A stretch of 64,000 nt of DNA from Streptomyces yatensis (GTDB lineage Bacteria; Actinomycetota; Actinomycetes; Streptomycetales; Streptomycetaceae): NCBI RefSeq assembly GCF_018069625.1, contig NZ_CP072941.1, forward strand, positions 1,550,001 to 1,614,000, in the 5' to 3' direction. The notes under the pieces were generated by a model. That model saw nothing but the letters and a program-made list of their open reading frames with translations. It had not been told where the DNA came from and made no database searches. Numbering within the stretch: position 1 is the first letter of the stretch; the number at the start of each line of letters is the position of its first letter. This document shows positions 1 through 9,539 of this stretch, piece by piece. Position numbers and translations under genes: made by a program.

Positions 1-1277
1 ATCTGCATGCACAGCTCGTTGTCGGTGACCCCGCCGTCCACCCGCAGGACGTCCAGGTGGATGTCGGCGTCCCGCTCCATGGCCTCGACCACGTCCCGGC
101 TCTGGTAGCAGATGGCCTCCAGGGTGGCCCGGGCGATATGGCCATTGGTGTTGTAGCGGGTGAGGCCGACGATCGCGCCCCGGGCGTCGGAGCGCCAGTA
201 CGGGGCGAAGAGCCCGGAGAAGGCGGGCACGAAGTACACCCCGCCGTTGTCCTCCACGGTGCGGGCGAGCCGCTCGCTCCCGGGGGCGTCGTCGATCATC
301 TTCATCTGGTCGCGCAGCCACTGGACGGCCGAGCCGGTGACGGCGATCGAGCCCTCCAGGGCGTAGACGGGAGGGCTGTCGCCGAACTGGAACGCCACGG
401 TCGTGAGCAGCCCGCTGGTCGAGCGGATCAGCTCCGTCCCGGTGTTGAGCAGCAGGAAGTTACCGGTGCCGTAGGTGTTCTTGGCCTCGCCGGGGGCGAA
501 GCAGACCTGGCCGACCGTGGCCGCCTGCTGGTCGCCGAGGACGCCGGTGATGGGGGTGGCGGTGCGCAGCGGGCGGGAGGTGCGGGCCTGGCCGAACGCC
601 TCGGGGTGGGAGGAGGGGTTGATCGTCGGCAGCATCGCGCGCGGAATGCCGAAGATCTCCAGCAGTTCGTCGTCCCAGTCCAGCGTCTCCAGGTTCATCA
701 GCATGGTGCGGCTGGCGTTGGTGACATCGGTGGCGTGGATGCCGGCGCCGGGGCCGCCGGTGAGGTTCCACAGCACCCAGGCGTCGGTGTTGCCGAAGAG
801 GGCGTGGCCGCGCTCGGCGGCCTCGCGGACGCCCTCGACGTTCTCCAGAATCCATTTGATCTTGCCGCCGGAGAAGTAGGTGGCGGGCGGCAGCCCGGCC
901 TTGCGGCGGATGATCTCCCCACGGCCGTCCCGTTCCAGGGCGGCGGCGATGGTGTCGGTGCGGGTGTCCTGCCAGACGATGGCGTTGTAGTACGGGCGGC
1001 CGTTGCGCGGATCCCAGATCACCGTGGTCTCGCGCTGATTGGTGAGGCCGATCGCGGCCAGGTCGTCGGGCGAGAGGCCGCCCGTGCGCAGGGCGTTCTG
1101 CATCACGGAGTTGGTGCGCTCGTAGATCTCCACCGGATCGTGCTCGACCCACCCGGCACGCGGCAGGATCTGGCGGTGCTCGAGCTGGTACCGAGCCACC
1201 TCGTCGCCGTCGTGGTTGAAGATCATGAAGCGGGTGCTGGTGGTCCCCTGGTCCACCGCACCGACGAATTCCGGCAT
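1..1277 (-). CDS. glpK: Glycerol kinase GlpK, C-terminus beyond window
   Basis: Cytosolic FGGY-family kinase that phosphorylates glycerol to sn-glycerol 3-phosphate with ATP. The 425 readable codons begin with [16 protein letters not shown] (the N-terminal ATP-binding DQGTTSTR motif), followed by [21 protein letters not shown], a KNTYGTGNF block and [12 protein letters not shown] at the window edge. All are standard GlpK landmarks. Family members are about 500-515 residues, so roughly 80 C-terminal residues lie outside the window; no truncation is implied. The ATG at 1277 is preceded by GAGAGG. It lies 38 bp downstream of glpF on the same strand, so the two are probably co-transcribed. Identification is secure. 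Confidence 0.95.
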   Translation of the reverse strand, partial: MPEFVGAVDQGTTSTRFMIFNHDGDEVARYQLEHRQILPRAGWVEHDPVEIYERTNSVMQNALRTGGLSPDDLAAIGLTNQRETTVIWDPRNGRPYYNAIVWQDTRTDTIAAALERDGRGEIIRRKAGLPPATYFSGGKIKWILENVEGVREAAERGHALFGNTDAWVLWNLTGGPGAGIHATDVTNASRTMLMNLETLDWDDELLEIFGIPRAMLPTINPSSHPEAFGQARTSRPLRTATPITGVLGDQQAATVGQVCFAPGEAKNTYGTGNFLLLNTGTELIRSTSGLLTTVAFQFGDSPPVYALEGSIAVTGSAVQWLRDQMKMIDDAPGSERLARTVEDNGGVYFVPAFSGLFAPYWRSDARGAIVGLTRYNTNGHIARATLEAICYQSRDVVEAMERDADIHLDVLRVDGGVTDNELCMQ

Positions 1278-1315
1278 GGTGCCGCCTCTCGTGGGTGGGG
1301 TCCGGCCCGGATCGG

Positions 1316-2170
1316 CTATTCGGGGGCGAGGGTGCGGCCCACCTCCGGTTCGGCCACCGGGAGGTAGCGAGTGATCAGGACCTTGTAGAGGGCGGCGCCG
1401 ATCAGCCCTCCGACCAGCGGGCCCACGATCGGCACCCAGAAGTAGATGTTCCCGAACTGGTCCCGCCAGGCGCTGTCATAGCCGGTGATGTAGCTGGCGA
1501 GCCGGGGGCCGAAGTCGCGGGCCGGGTTGATGGCGTACCCCGCGTCGGCGCCCCATGCCATGCCGATCGCGACCACGATCAGGCCGATGATGAACGGCCC
1601 CAGATTGGCCTTGGGGGCCGAGTTCAGCAGATCGGTGACGGCGAAGATCAGCAGCACCAGGATCGCGGTGCCGATGATCTGGTCGCGCAGCGCGCCCCAT
1701 TCGCTGACCGGGAGGACGCCGTTGCCGGGGAGGGTGGAGAAGACGAACTGGGTCTTGAAGGTGTGCCCCGGGTCGGCGTGGCCCAGCACCTCGGTGTAGT
1801 TCCAGCGCACCAGCAGGGCCCCGACGAACGCGCCGAGGGTCTGGGCCCCCACGTACGGCAGGACCTTGCTCCAGGGGAAGCCCTTGAAGGCCGCCAGCGA
1901 GACGGTGACCGCCGGGTTGATATGGGCCCCGCTGAGCCGCGCCGCCACATACACGCCGAGGGTGACGCCCAGGCCCCAGGACCAGGCGATGGAGTCGTGG
2001 TCGCCGAGAGCGCCCGGGGGCTTGGTGAGGGCGCCACCGGCCACGACCTGGGCCACGACGCCGCAGCCGAAGAGGATCAGCACCATGGTGCCCGCGAACT
2101 CCGCGCAGAGCTCGCCGACCAGTGCCGACCTCGGACGGTTCACCTCCGGAGCAGCCTTCTGGTCGGTCAT
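1316..2170 (-). CDS. glpF: Aquaglyceroporin GlpF (MIP family)
   Basis: Inner-membrane channel for facilitated glycerol uptake that feeds the downstream kinase. The 284-residue protein has the six-helix MIP layout and both NPA half-helix motifs: [16 protein letters not shown] in the first repeat and [14 protein letters not shown] in the second. The Asp after the second NPAR fits a glycerol facilitator rather than a strict aquaporin. I chose the ATG at 2170 ([10 protein letters not shown]) because AGGATG precedes it; an in-frame GTG at 2197 would add nine residues. It heads the glpF-glpK pair; a glpD could follow glpK outside the window. The upstream region has an unusual G-rich repeat and a short tandem repeat, listed separately. 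Confidence 0.93.
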   Translation of the reverse strand: MTDQKAAPEVNRPRSALVGELCAEFAGTMVLILFGCGVVAQVVAGGALTKPPGALGDHDSIAWSWGLGVTLGVYVAARLSGAHINPAVTVSLAAFKGFPWSKVLPYVGAQTLGAFVGALLVRWNYTEVLGHADPGHTFKTQFVFSTLPGNGVLPVSEWGALRDQIIGTAILVLLIFAVTDLLNSAPKANLGPFIIGLIVVAIGMAWGADAGYAINPARDFGPRLASYITGYDSAWRDQFGNIYFWVPIVGPLVGGLIGAALYKVLITRYLPVAEPEVGRTLAPE

Positions 2171-2250
2171 GCGCCCATCCTGGGCGCGCGGCGGCACGGC
2201 GGCCCGTCCTGCTGGGCCGTCCGGGGCATGGACGGGTCGGGGGCGGGCCG

Positions 2251-2286
2251 GGGGGGCGGGGCGGGGCGGGGCGGGGCGGGGCGGGG
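2251..2286. repeat. GGGGC pentamer tract, G-quadruplex candidate
   Basis: A run of GGGGGGC followed by repeated GGGGC units ending in GGGG, seven G-blocks separated by single cytosines. It lies about 80-115 bp upstream of glpF. The pattern meets the usual G-quadruplex rule (four or more G-runs with very short loops) and is slippage-prone. Any regulatory role is inference. Confidence 0.8.
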
Positions 2287-2294
2287 AAGCGAAT

Positions 2295-2326
2295 CATCGA
2301 CGGGTCATGGACGGGCCATGGACGGC
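2295..2326. repeat. Three tandem 11-bp CATSGACGGG repeats
   Basis: CATCGACGGGT, CATGGACGGGC and CATGGACGGC start at 2295, 2306 and 2317, exactly 11 bp apart, with a fourth isolated copy (CATGGACGGG) at 2227. They sit between divergent glpF and the alditol oxidase gene. Helical phasing suggests a possible repressor binding array; no regulator is identified. Confidence 0.55.
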
Positions 2327-2417
2327 GAAACCCGGTCTGTACGGATCAGGGTGCGGCCCTGTACCAAGGTCAGGACACCATCACCCATCGCCCTCCAGCG
2401 GAAACAGGACGACACGG

Positions 2418-3689
2418 ATGCCGACCACCCACGCCCCGACCAACTGGGCCGGAAACATCACGTTCTCCGCCGCCCGGCTGCACCACCCGGACACCGTCGA
2501 CGAGCTGCGGCGGATCGTCGGCTCCGCCGACCGGGTGCGGGTGCTCGGCACGGGCCACTCCTTCAACCGCATCGCCGACACCGAGGGCGATCTGGTGAAC
2601 CTGGACCGGCTGCCGCACCGGGTGGAGATCGACGCCGAAAAGCGCACCGCGACCATCGCGGCCGGTATGCGCTACGCCCATGTGGCCCAGGCCCTGCACA
2701 CGGAGGGCCTGGCCCTGGCCAATCTCGCCTCGCTGCCGCACATCACGGTCGCGGGGGCCTGTGCCACCGCCACCCATGGCTCGGGGAGCGCCCAGCGGTG
2801 CCTGGCGGCGGCGGTCGCCGGGCTGGAGATCGTCGGCCCCGACGGCGAGGTGACCCGGATCAGCCGGGACCAGGACCGGGACCGGCTGAACGGGGCCGTG
2901 GTCGGGCTCGGCGGACTGGGCGTCGTCACCGCCATGACGCTGGACATCGAGCCCACCTACGAGGTGGCCCAGTGGCTGTGGACCGGGCTTCCGCTGGACC
3001 GGCTGGACGACAGCTTCGAGGAGATCTTCGGCGCCGCCTACAGCGTCAGCGTCTTCACCGACTGGCACTCGGGCGAGGGGGTGGTGTGGCTGAAGTGCCG
3101 CACCGATCTGCCCGATCCCCCGGAGCCCGGGCAGCCGTGGCTGGGGGCCGTCCCGGCCGACCGCCACCACCACCCGGTGCCCGCGATGCCGCCGCTGCAC
3201 TGCACCGAACAGCTGGGCGCACCGGGGCCGTGGCATGAGCGGCTGCCGCACTTCCGCCCGGACTTCACCCCCAGCAACGGCGATGAGCTGCAGTCGGAGC
3301 TGCTGCTGCCGCGCGAGGCCGCCTCGGCGGCGTTCGCCGCGCTGCGCGGCCTCGGCGACCGGATCGCGCCCGTGGTGCAGGTGTCCGAGGTCCGTACGGT
3401 CGCCGCGGACGAGCTGTGGCTGAGCCCCGCGTACGGCCGGGACAGCGTGGCCTTCCACTTCACCTGGGTCCCCGACCACGAGGCGGTGATCGAGGTGGTG
3501 GCCGCGATGGAGGAGGCGCTGCTGCCGCTGGGGGCGCGGCCGCACTGGGGCAAGCTGACGACGGCCGCCCCCGAGCGGGTCCTCGCCTCGTACGACCGGG
3601 CCGCCGACTTCGCGCGGCTGCTGGCCGAGCACGACCCGGCGGGGAAGTTCCGCAACGCCTATCTGGACGGCTACTTCCCCACCGGGTGA
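2418..3689 (+). CDS. Alditol (xylitol/sorbitol) oxidase, FAD-linked
   Basis: A 423-residue cytosolic flavoprotein of the vanillyl-alcohol oxidase fold that oxidises the terminal hydroxyl of polyols to an aldose and makes H2O2. It strongly resembles the S. coelicolor alditol oxidase AldO: the N-terminal NWAGNITF, GTGHSFN (the His is the covalent FAD attachment site in AldO), LASLPHITVAGACAT, THGSG, CTEQLGAPGPWHERLPHF and the C-terminal ARPHWGKL. Length matches AldO (418). The ATG at 2418 lacks a strong SD. It is divergent from glpF and convergent with the phosphoketolase. Together these genes suggest polyol and glycerol catabolism; substrate preference cannot be read from sequence. Confidence 0.92.
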   Translation: MPTTHAPTNWAGNITFSAARLHHPDTVDELRRIVGSADRVRVLGTGHSFNRIADTEGDLVNLDRLPHRVEIDAEKRTATIAAGMRYAHVAQALHTEGLALANLASLPHITVAGACATATHGSGSAQRCLAAAVAGLEIVGPDGEVTRISRDQDRDRLNGAVVGLGGLGVVTAMTLDIEPTYEVAQWLWTGLPLDRLDDSFEEIFGAAYSVSVFTDWHSGEGVVWLKCRTDLPDPPEPGQPWLGAVPADRHHHPVPAMPPLHCTEQLGAPGPWHERLPHFRPDFTPSNGDELQSELLLPREAASAAFAALRGLGDRIAPVVQVSEVRTVAADELWLSPAYGRDSVAFHFTWVPDHEAVIEVVAAMEEALLPLGARPHWGKLTTAAPERVLASYDRAADFARLLAEHDPAGKFRNAYLDGYFPTG

Positions 3690-3724
3690 GCCCGTCGACC
3701 GTGTGAGAGCGTCCGGGCCGGTCC

Positions 3725-6157
3725 TCAGCCGGTCCAGGACCATTCGGCGACCTCGGGCATATCGGTGCCGTGCTCGCGGATCCAGGCGTGGTGGCGGGTG
3801 CGGGCGTCCTGCATCCGCTGCCGTACGGCCACGGCGCGCGCCGCGAGCCCCGGGGTCCGGTCGATGACGTCCATCACCAGCCGGTAGCGGTCCAGGTCGT
3901 TGCGGACCACCATGTCGAACGGCGTGGTCGTGGTGCCCATCTCCTTGTAGCCGCGCACATGCAGATGCGGGTGGACGGCCCGGCGGTAGGACAGCCGGTG
4001 CACCAGCCACGGATACCCGTGGTAGGCGAAGATGACCGGCCGGTCGCGGGTGAACAGGGCGTCGAACTCATGGTCCGGCATCCCGTGCGGATGCTCCTCC
4101 TTCGGCAGCAGCCGGGTCATGTCGACGACATTGACCACCCGCACGGCCACATCGGGCAGATGGCGGCGGAGGATTCCGGCGGCCGCGACGACCTCCTGGG
4201 TGGGCACGTCACCCGCGCCGGCCAGCACCACGTCCGGCTCCCCCGCGCCGTTCTCGGTACCGGCCCAGTCCCAGGTCCCGGCGCCGCGGGCGCAGTGGGC
4301 GCGCGCCTGGTCGAGATCGAGCCAGTCGAAGCAGGGCTGTTTGCCCGCGACGACGACATTGACGTAGTCGCGGGTGCGCAGGACGTGGTCGGCCACGCTG
4401 AGCAGGGTGTTGGCGTCCGGCGGCAGATAGACCCGCACCACTTCGGGGCTCTTGTTGAGCACATGGTCGACGAAACCGGGGTCCTGGTGCGAGAAGCCGT
4501 TGTGGTCCTGGCGCCACACGTGCGAGGTCAGCAGATAGTTGAGCGAGGCCACGGGGCGCCGCCACGGCAGTGAGCGGGACACCTTCAGCCATTTGATGTG
4601 CTGGTTGACCATGGAGTCGACGATGTGCACGAACGCCTCGTAGCAGGAGAAGAGGCCGTGCCGCCCGGTCAGCAGGTAGCCCTCCAGCCAGCCCTGGCAG
4701 AGGTGCTCGGAGAGGACCTCCATGACCCGGCCGCCCCGGCTGAGGTGCTCATCGGTGGGCAGGACGGCCTCCTGCCACGCCTTGCCGGTGGTGCGGAAGA
4801 GGCCCTCCAGCCGGTTGGAGGCGGTCTCGTCGGGGCCGACCACCCTGAAGTCGCGGCGGGCGCCGGTGTCCGCCATGACCCTCTCCAGCAGCCCGCCGAG
4901 GACCCGGGTCGGCTCGTGCAGGGCCGCACCGGGCTTGTCCACGGGGACCGCGTACCGCTCCAGGTCGGGCAGGGGCAGCGAGCGCAGCAGCAGCCCGCCG
5001 TTGGCGTGCGGATTGGCGCCCAGGCGGCGGTCGCCCTGCGGGACCTCGGCCAGGAGCCGCGGCCGGGGCCGCCCGTCGGCGTCGAAGAGCTCCTCGGGGC
5101 GGTACGAACGCAGCCAGCGCTCCAGCTGCCGCAGATGCTCCGGGTTCTCCCGGACGCCCGGCAGGGGGACCTGATGGGCGCGCCAGGTGCCCTCCACGGG
5201 GAGCCCGTCGACCACCTCGGGCCCGGTCCAGCCCTTGGGCGTACGGAGCACGATCACCGGCCAGCGCGGCCGCTCGACGCGGCCGTCCTCGCGGGCGGTC
5301 TGCTCCTCGCGGGCGGCGCGCTGGAGCAGGGCGATCCGGTCCAGGGCCTCGTCCAGGGCGTCCGCCATGGCTCGGTGCACGTCGAGCGGTTCGTCCCCGG
5401 CGACGTGAATCGGCTCATGGCCGTACCCGCGCAGCAGCTCGTCGAGTTCGGGCCGCGGCAGCCGGGCGAACACCGTGGGATTGGCGATCTTGTATCCGTT
5501 GAGGTGGAGGATCGGCAGTACGGCCCCGTCGTGGACGGGGTCCAGGAACTTGTTCGCGTGCCAGGAGCCGGCCAGCGGGCCGGTCTCGGCCTCGCCGTCG
5601 CCGATGACGCAGGCCACCAGCAGCCCGGGGTTGTCCAGCGCGGCCCCGTAGGCGTGGGCGAGGGAGTAGCCGAGCTCGCCGCCCTCGTGGATCGAGCCGG
5701 GGGTCTCGGGGGCGACATGGCTGGGCACCCCGCCGGGGAAGGAGAACTGCCGGAAGAGCCGGGCCATACCCGCCGCGTCCCGGCCGACGTCCGGATAGAT
5801 CTCGGAGTAGCTGCCGTCCAGCCAGGAGCCGGCGAGCACCGCGGGGCCGCCGTGGCCGGGGCCCCAGACACAGATGGCGTCCAGGTCGCGGTCCTTGATG
5901 ACGCGGTTCAGGTGGGTGTGGACGAGGTTGAGGCCGGGTGAGGTGCCCCAGTGGCCCAGCAGCCGGGGCTTGATGTGGTCCGGGCGCAGCGGCTCGGTCA
6001 GCAGCGGGTTGGCCAGCAGATAGATCTGGCCCGCCGCGAGGTAGTTGGCGGCGCGCCAGTGGGCGTCCAGGGCGCGGATCCGGTCGTCGCCGAGCCCGCT
6101 GTCCGGCGAGCCCGTCGAGCTGTCCGGTGAGCCCGTCGTGGTCGGTGCGTCTGGCAT
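3725..6157 (-). CDS. xfp: Phosphoketolase (Xfp/Xpk)
   Basis: Thiamine-diphosphate enzyme cleaving xylulose 5-phosphate and/or fructose 6-phosphate with phosphate to acetyl-phosphate plus GAP or erythrose 4-phosphate. The 810-residue length is normal. It opens with a short Ser/Pro/Asp-rich tail ([13 protein letters not shown], an internal duplication) and then shows [28 protein letters not shown], the TPP-binding [18 protein letters not shown] and [15 protein letters not shown], all phosphoketolase signatures. ATG at 6157 follows GAGAGAGG. It lies at the edge of the dormancy-type island. Acetyl-phosphate overflow would suit low oxygen, but no OsdR-like dyad is visible in its short leader. Confidence 0.95.
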   Translation of the reverse strand: MPDAPTTTGSPDSSTGSPDSGLGDDRIRALDAHWRAANYLAAGQIYLLANPLLTEPLRPDHIKPRLLGHWGTSPGLNLVHTHLNRVIKDRDLDAICVWGPGHGGPAVLAGSWLDGSYSEIYPDVGRDAAGMARLFRQFSFPGGVPSHVAPETPGSIHEGGELGYSLAHAYGAALDNPGLLVACVIGDGEAETGPLAGSWHANKFLDPVHDGAVLPILHLNGYKIANPTVFARLPRPELDELLRGYGHEPIHVAGDEPLDVHRAMADALDEALDRIALLQRAAREEQTAREDGRVERPRWPVIVLRTPKGWTGPEVVDGLPVEGTWRAHQVPLPGVRENPEHLRQLERWLRSYRPEELFDADGRPRPRLLAEVPQGDRRLGANPHANGGLLLRSLPLPDLERYAVPVDKPGAALHEPTRVLGGLLERVMADTGARRDFRVVGPDETASNRLEGLFRTTGKAWQEAVLPTDEHLSRGGRVMEVLSEHLCQGWLEGYLLTGRHGLFSCYEAFVHIVDSMVNQHIKWLKVSRSLPWRRPVASLNYLLTSHVWRQDHNGFSHQDPGFVDHVLNKSPEVVRVYLPPDANTLLSVADHVLRTRDYVNVVVAGKQPCFDWLDLDQARAHCARGAGTWDWAGTENGAGEPDVVLAGAGDVPTQEVVAAAGILRRHLPDVAVRVVNVVDMTRLLPKEEHPHGMPDHEFDALFTRDRPVIFAYHGYPWLVHRLSYRRAVHPHLHVRGYKEMGTTTTPFDMVVRNDLDRYRLVMDVIDRTPGLAARAVAVRQRMQDARTRHHAWIREHGTDMPEVAEWSWTG

Positions 6158-6169
6158 GGACCTCTCTCT

Positions 6170-6203
6170 CCCTCGTGGTGTCCGGTGATGCCCTCGTGGT
6201 GTC
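6170..6203. repeat. 13-bp direct repeat upstream of phosphoketolase
   Basis: CCCTCGTGGTGTC occurs at 6170-6182 and again at 6191-6203, a 21-bp period just upstream of the phosphoketolase RBS. It could be a two-turn-spaced binding site or a simple duplication. Confidence 0.4.
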
Positions 6204-6256
6204 TGTGTCCGGTTGCCTTGCCTTGCGGTCGCGTTCCCTGCCCGCCGGTCGGCCGT

Positions 6257-7135
6257 TCAGACCCACTCCGGCACGATCACCACCGGGCAGGCCGCGTGGT
6301 GCAGTGCCGCGTGGGCGATGCGGCCGAGCTCCAGTCCCACGGCGTGACCGTGGCCGCGCCGGGCGCCGAGGACCAGCAGATCGGCGGTCGCCGCCGCGTG
6401 GAGGAGCGCCTTGCGGGCCGTTCCCTCGACCGTCTCACGGTCGACGGTGACCTCGGGGTGGTCCAGTCCGGGGGCCCGCAGGGCGTGCTCCAGCGTCCGC
6501 TCCGCCCGTGCCCAGTGGGCACGTACCGGGTCCCCCGCCAGCAGCAGATCATCCGCCACCTCACCGGCCGGGGCGCGCCAGGCGCGTACGGCCTCCAGGG
6601 TGCGGCCGCTCACCTCGGCCTCGCGGAAGGCGAACCGGGTCGCGGCCGAGGGTCCGGTCGTCTCGCCCACGCCGAGCACGATCCGGCCGAAGACGCCGCG
6701 CCGGTTGGGCTCGCCGCCGCGGACGACGGTGACCGGGCACGAGGCGCGGGCGGCGACCGCGAGGCTGACCGAGCCGAGGAGCAGCGCGGCGAGTTCGCCC
6801 CGCCCGCGGGAGCCGGTGACCAGGCCCGAGGCGTCCCGGCCGGCCCGCAGCAGCGCGGCGACCGGGTCCTCCGGCAGGACCTCGGCGCAGACCTTCACCT
6901 CGAGTCCGCCCCGGCGGGCGCGCTCCGCGGCGGAGGCGGCGATCTCCTCGTCCCTGATCAGCTCCCAGGGGCGCGCCGGGTCGGCGGCGGGGGCGATGCC
7001 CTCGTACCGCTCCCACAGCGAGGCGTGGATCAGCCGCAGCGGCACGGCGTGCCGGGCCGCGGCGTCCACCGCCCAGTCCACGGCCTGAAGGCTGTGGTGG
7101 GAGCCGTCGACGCCCACGACGAGGGGGAGGTCCAC
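6257..7135 (-). CDS. Universal stress protein, tandem UspA domains
   Basis: A 292-residue protein with two UspA folds. Domain 1 begins LPLVVGVDGSHHSLQAVDWA and carries the ATP-binding signature GSRGRGELAALLLGSVS (G-2x-G-9x-G-S). Domain 2 ends GARRGHGHAVGLELGRIAH and CPVVIVPEWV. Double-domain Usp proteins are typical of DosR-controlled genes. Of the in-frame GTG codons at 7147, 7144 and 7135 I prefer 7135, which follows GGAAGGTGGTGG. It diverges from a CBS-BON gene across a promoter region holding three TTCGGCCC-type sites. ATP binding and a role in survival of hypoxia or stasis are family inference. Confidence 0.9.
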   Translation of the reverse strand: MDLPLVVGVDGSHHSLQAVDWAVDAAARHAVPLRLIHASLWERYEGIAPAADPARPWELIRDEEIAASAAERARRGGLEVKVCAEVLPEDPVAALLRAGRDASGLVTGSRGRGELAALLLGSVSLAVAARASCPVTVVRGGEPNRRGVFGRIVLGVGETTGPSAATRFAFREAEVSGRTLEAVRAWRAPAGEVADDLLLAGDPVRAHWARAERTLEHALRAPGLDHPEVTVDRETVEGTARKALLHAAATADLLVLGARRGHGHAVGLELGRIAHAALHHAACPVVIVPEWV

Positions 7136-7213
7136 CGTTTCCACCACCTTCCGCGCGGCGGCCGTACTGTGCCGGCGCCTTTCACCCTCGCGGCCGTGCG
7201 GGATCCGGCGCGA

Positions 7214-7275
7214 GGGGCGTTTCGGCCCCGCCGGGGGTCGTTCGGCCCAGGGTGCCCATGCGGGCCGAACGGTCC
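7214..7275. promoter_or_regulatory. Three phased OsdR/DosR-like dyads, divergent promoter
   Basis: Three related sites: GGGGCGTTTCGGCCCC (7214-7229), GGGTCGTTCGGCCC (7235-7248) and, inverted, GGGCCGAACGGTCC (7262-7275). The TTCGGCCC cores start at 7221, 7241 and (reverse) 7262, so spacing is 20-21 bp, two helical turns. The same motif recurs upstream of two other gene groups in this island. This layout resembles tandem DosR boxes; that the DosR-like regulator at 15714 binds them is inference. Confidence 0.6.
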
Positions 7276-7316
7276 GCATCGGACCCCGGGCAGCCCAAGA
7301 GGGGGGCCGGGTCGCC

Positions 7317-7331
7317 GTCCCAAGCTGGGAC
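7317..7331. promoter_or_regulatory. GTCCCA-N3-TGGGAC inverted repeat
   Basis: Perfect six-base arms separated by AGC, ending 18 bp before the start of the CBS-BON gene. Possible operator overlapping the transcription start region; no binding protein can be named. Confidence 0.4.
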
Positions 7332-7349
7332 CGGACCGGGGAGGCACGG

Positions 7350-7952
7350 ATGAAGCACCGCAAGATCGGCAACGTGATGACCGACGACGTCGTCCGGGTG
7401 AACTCCATGACCTCGTTCGACGAGGTCGGTGCGCTGCTCTCCCGGCACCGCTTCAACGGGCTGCCCGTGGTGGACGACGACGACAAGGTGGTCGGCATGA
7501 TCACTGGGACCGATCTCAGCGAACCCGCCCCGACGGCCGGGCAGCTGATGTCGCGGCCCGCGGTCACCGTGCGCCCCCAGGACAGCATCGTGGACGCGGC
7601 CCGCGCGATGGACCGCCATCGCGTCGAGCGGCTGCCCGTCGTGGACGAGGAGGAACGGCTGATCGGCATCGTCACCCGCCGGGATCTGCTGCGGGTCTTC
7701 CTCCGCCCGGACGACGAGATCCGGGCCGAGGTGATCGACGAGGTGCTGGTCCGCTCGCTGTGGCTGGGCCCGCAGTCCGTCGCGGTCACCGTGACCGACG
7801 GGATCGTACGGCTGGAGGGCCGGCTGGACCGGCACAGCGAGATCCCCATCGCGGTCCGGATGACCGGACAGGTGGACGGCGTGGTGGCCGTGGTCGACCG
7901 GCTCACCTACCTCATCGACGACTCCGCCGGCCGGGGAGGTGCGCGGCGATGA
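7350..7952 (+). CDS. CBS-pair protein with C-terminal BON domain
   Basis: A 200-residue protein. Two CBS motifs occupy about residues 1-125: GNVMTDDVVRVNSMTSFDEV with FNGLPVVDDDDKVVGMITG, then LMSRPAVTVRPQDSIVDAAR with VERLPVVDEEERLIGIVTRRD. A BON domain follows at about 135-195 (SVAVTVTDGIVRLEGRLD). CBS pairs bind adenosyl ligands and BON domains are membrane- or ligand-associated; the combined function is unknown. ATG at 7350 has GGGAGG upstream. The stop overlaps the next usp start as ATGA, so the two are translationally coupled. CBS proteins such as Rv2626c belong to the mycobacterial DosR regulon, which fits the site. Confidence 0.9.
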   Translation: MKHRKIGNVMTDDVVRVNSMTSFDEVGALLSRHRFNGLPVVDDDDKVVGMITGTDLSEPAPTAGQLMSRPAVTVRPQDSIVDAARAMDRHRVERLPVVDEEERLIGIVTRRDLLRVFLRPDDEIRAEVIDEVLVRSLWLGPQSVAVTVTDGIVRLEGRLDRHSEIPIAVRMTGQVDGVVAVVDRLTYLIDDSAGRGGARR

Positions 7953-8851
7953 TCCACCCGGCCAAGCCGGTGCGGGACGGCCGGGTGGTGGTGGGCCTGG
8001 ACGGCTCGGACAGCGCCTGGGCCGCGCTGGACGGGGCGGTCGCCGAGGCGCGGCGCCGGCACGCCACGCTGGAGATCGTGCACGCCTGGCCGTGGGCGCG
8101 GACCGACCCGCTCGCCTTCGACCCGGACAGCGAACCGCGGCGGCCCGCGGTGGAGATCGCCAGGACCGTGCTGCGGCTGGCCGTGTCGCGGGCCCAGGAG
8201 CAGGATCCGCAGCTGCGGATCGTGCCCACCCTGACGGCGCAGGACGCGGTGCCCGAGCTGTTGCGGATCGGCGGGGACGCCGCGCTGATCGTCATCGGCA
8301 CCCGGGGGCTGGGCGGTTTCACCGGACTGCTGCTCGGCTCGGTCGGGCTGCGGCTGGCCGCCCACACCCGGCGCCCGCTGCTGGTGGTACGCGGCGGGCC
8401 ACCGAAGACGTACGGGCTCGAGAGCCACGGCAAGGTCCTGGTCGGGGTGGAGAGCAGCGCGGACGCGGCGGCGGCCCGGTTCGCCTTCGAGGAGGCCAGG
8501 CGGCGCCGGGCCCGGCTGCGGGTGCTCTACGCCTGGCCGCGGCCCCGGGTCTTCGCGGGCGAGCACGCGCTGCCCGCACGCGAGGTGGTGGCGCTGCGCG
8601 CCGAGCGGGAACAGACGGTGGCCTACGACATGGTGGCCGGCCTGCGCGAGGAGTTCGGGCAGATCCGGGTGCGCGAGCACACCACCCACACCGCCCCCGC
8701 CCAGGCGCTGGTGGAGGCGTCACGAGCGGCCGACGTGCTGGTACTCGCCGTCCACCGGCGAACCCCCCGACTCGGCATGCAACTGGGTCCGGTCACCCAC
8801 GCGGCCCTCCACCATGCGCACTGCCCGGTGGTGCTGGTGCCGGTGGAGTAG
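7949..8851 (+). CDS. Universal stress protein, tandem UspA domains
   Basis: A 300-residue double Usp. Domain 1 starts GRVVVGLDGSDSAWAALDGA and has the nucleotide-binding GTRGLGGFTGLLLGSVG. Domain 2 starts KVLVGVESSADAAAARFAF and ends HHAHCPVVLVPVE. The ATG at 7949 overlaps the preceding CBS-BON stop by four bases (ATGA), so translation is coupled and the pair should share the 7214-7331 regulatory region. Likely a stress or dormancy protein; the specific ligand or partner is unknown. Confidence 0.9.
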   Translation: MIHPAKPVRDGRVVVGLDGSDSAWAALDGAVAEARRRHATLEIVHAWPWARTDPLAFDPDSEPRRPAVEIARTVLRLAVSRAQEQDPQLRIVPTLTAQDAVPELLRIGGDAALIVIGTRGLGGFTGLLLGSVGLRLAAHTRRPLLVVRGGPPKTYGLESHGKVLVGVESSADAAAARFAFEEARRRRARLRVLYAWPRPRVFAGEHALPAREVVALRAEREQTVAYDMVAGLREEFGQIRVREHTTHTAPAQALVEASRAADVLVLAVHRRTPRLGMQLGPVTHAALHHAHCPVVLVPVE

Positions 8852-8879
8852 CGCCGGTCCGGGCGGACCGGGACCCCGG

Positions 8880-8920
8880 CGGCCTCCGCCGCCGGGCGAC
8901 GGCCCCGGCGGCGGAGGCCG
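8880..8920 (+). terminator. 17-bp perfect stem-loop after usp
   Basis: Arms at 8880-8896 (CGGCCTCCGCCGCCGGG) and 8904-8920 are perfect complements around a seven-base loop, 28 bp after the usp stop. There is no U-tract, which is common in Streptomyces terminators. Confidence 0.8.
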
Positions 8921-9539
8921 GATGACGCGTGGAGCTGTGGGAGCAGGGCGAGGCCCGGGCCGTCCTCAACTCCGGCCTCGACCGAATGGGCCGACCGGGG
9001 TCGGCGGCCCGGCTGGGCGGCCGGGCGGCTGGGCCAGGCAGGCACATCAGGCGACCGTGGCGAGCGGCGGTGCCGGGCCACCGCGCCGGGTGTGCAGGTT
9101 GGCCCGGGCCGGGTTCCCGGGGCTGTTTCCGGGCGGTGGAAAGGGCCGGATGACCTGGTCCCTGGGACCTACCCGGGACCGGTCGGCCCTGTCGGTGGGG
9201 GCCCGGTCATGGTCCGCTGGAATTGGCACCGGGGGCATCCGGCAGACGCGGAGAAGCGGACGCACGAGTACCGCGCACCGCGCAATCAGGGCCCGCGAGA
9301 AGTGGGCGCCCCCGGCGCCGCGCCTCGGGCTGGGCGCCTCCCAGCGCCGGCCGCGGCCGTGTCCAGGGGGCGTAGCGCCGCTGCCGTGAGGGCATGCGCA
9401 CGGGCCGCGGTCAGCCATCCGGCCGCGCGTGCGTGACCGAGCACGGCCGGACGGTCGCACCGCTGGCCGGCGGCCGGCGGCTCGTACGCCCCGGAGGCGG
9501 GCCGAGGTGCCGAGCGGGTCTGCCGGGAAGGAGACAGCG
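8921..9539. other. Long intergenic region with stacked palindromes, no gene
   Basis: No reading frame here has convincing codon bias plus a start/RBS. The region holds CCGACC-GG-GGTCGG (8991-9004) and the dyad cluster at 9143-9189. It therefore reads as an unusually long leader/promoter region for the usp-adh-usp-pncB-CBS gene train. Confidence 0.6.
9143..9189. promoter_or_regulatory. Stacked OsdR/DosR-like dyads
   Basis: Contains GGGCCGGATGACC (9143-9155), the perfect palindrome GGTCCC-T-GGGACC (9157-9169) and GGGACCGGTCGGCCC (9175-9189). The last matches the GGGnCCGnTCGGCCC form seen at 15623. About 350-400 bp separate it from the usp start, so either the leader is long or another promoter intervenes. 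Confidence 0.5.

Noticed and set aside
57..1367. Long plus-strand frame of 436 residues
   Set aside because: It is antisense to glpK, whose minus-strand frame carries clear family motifs; low-complexity composition is a codon-bias shadow.
6185..7948. Long plus-strand frame running into the usp gene at 7949
   Set aside because: The part before 7949 is antisense to a usp gene and then overlaps the CBS gene in another frame; only the part from 7949 shows Usp motifs.
8921..9539. Short frames starting at 8929 and 9092
   Set aside because: No RBS, no domain, and composition reflects GC content only.
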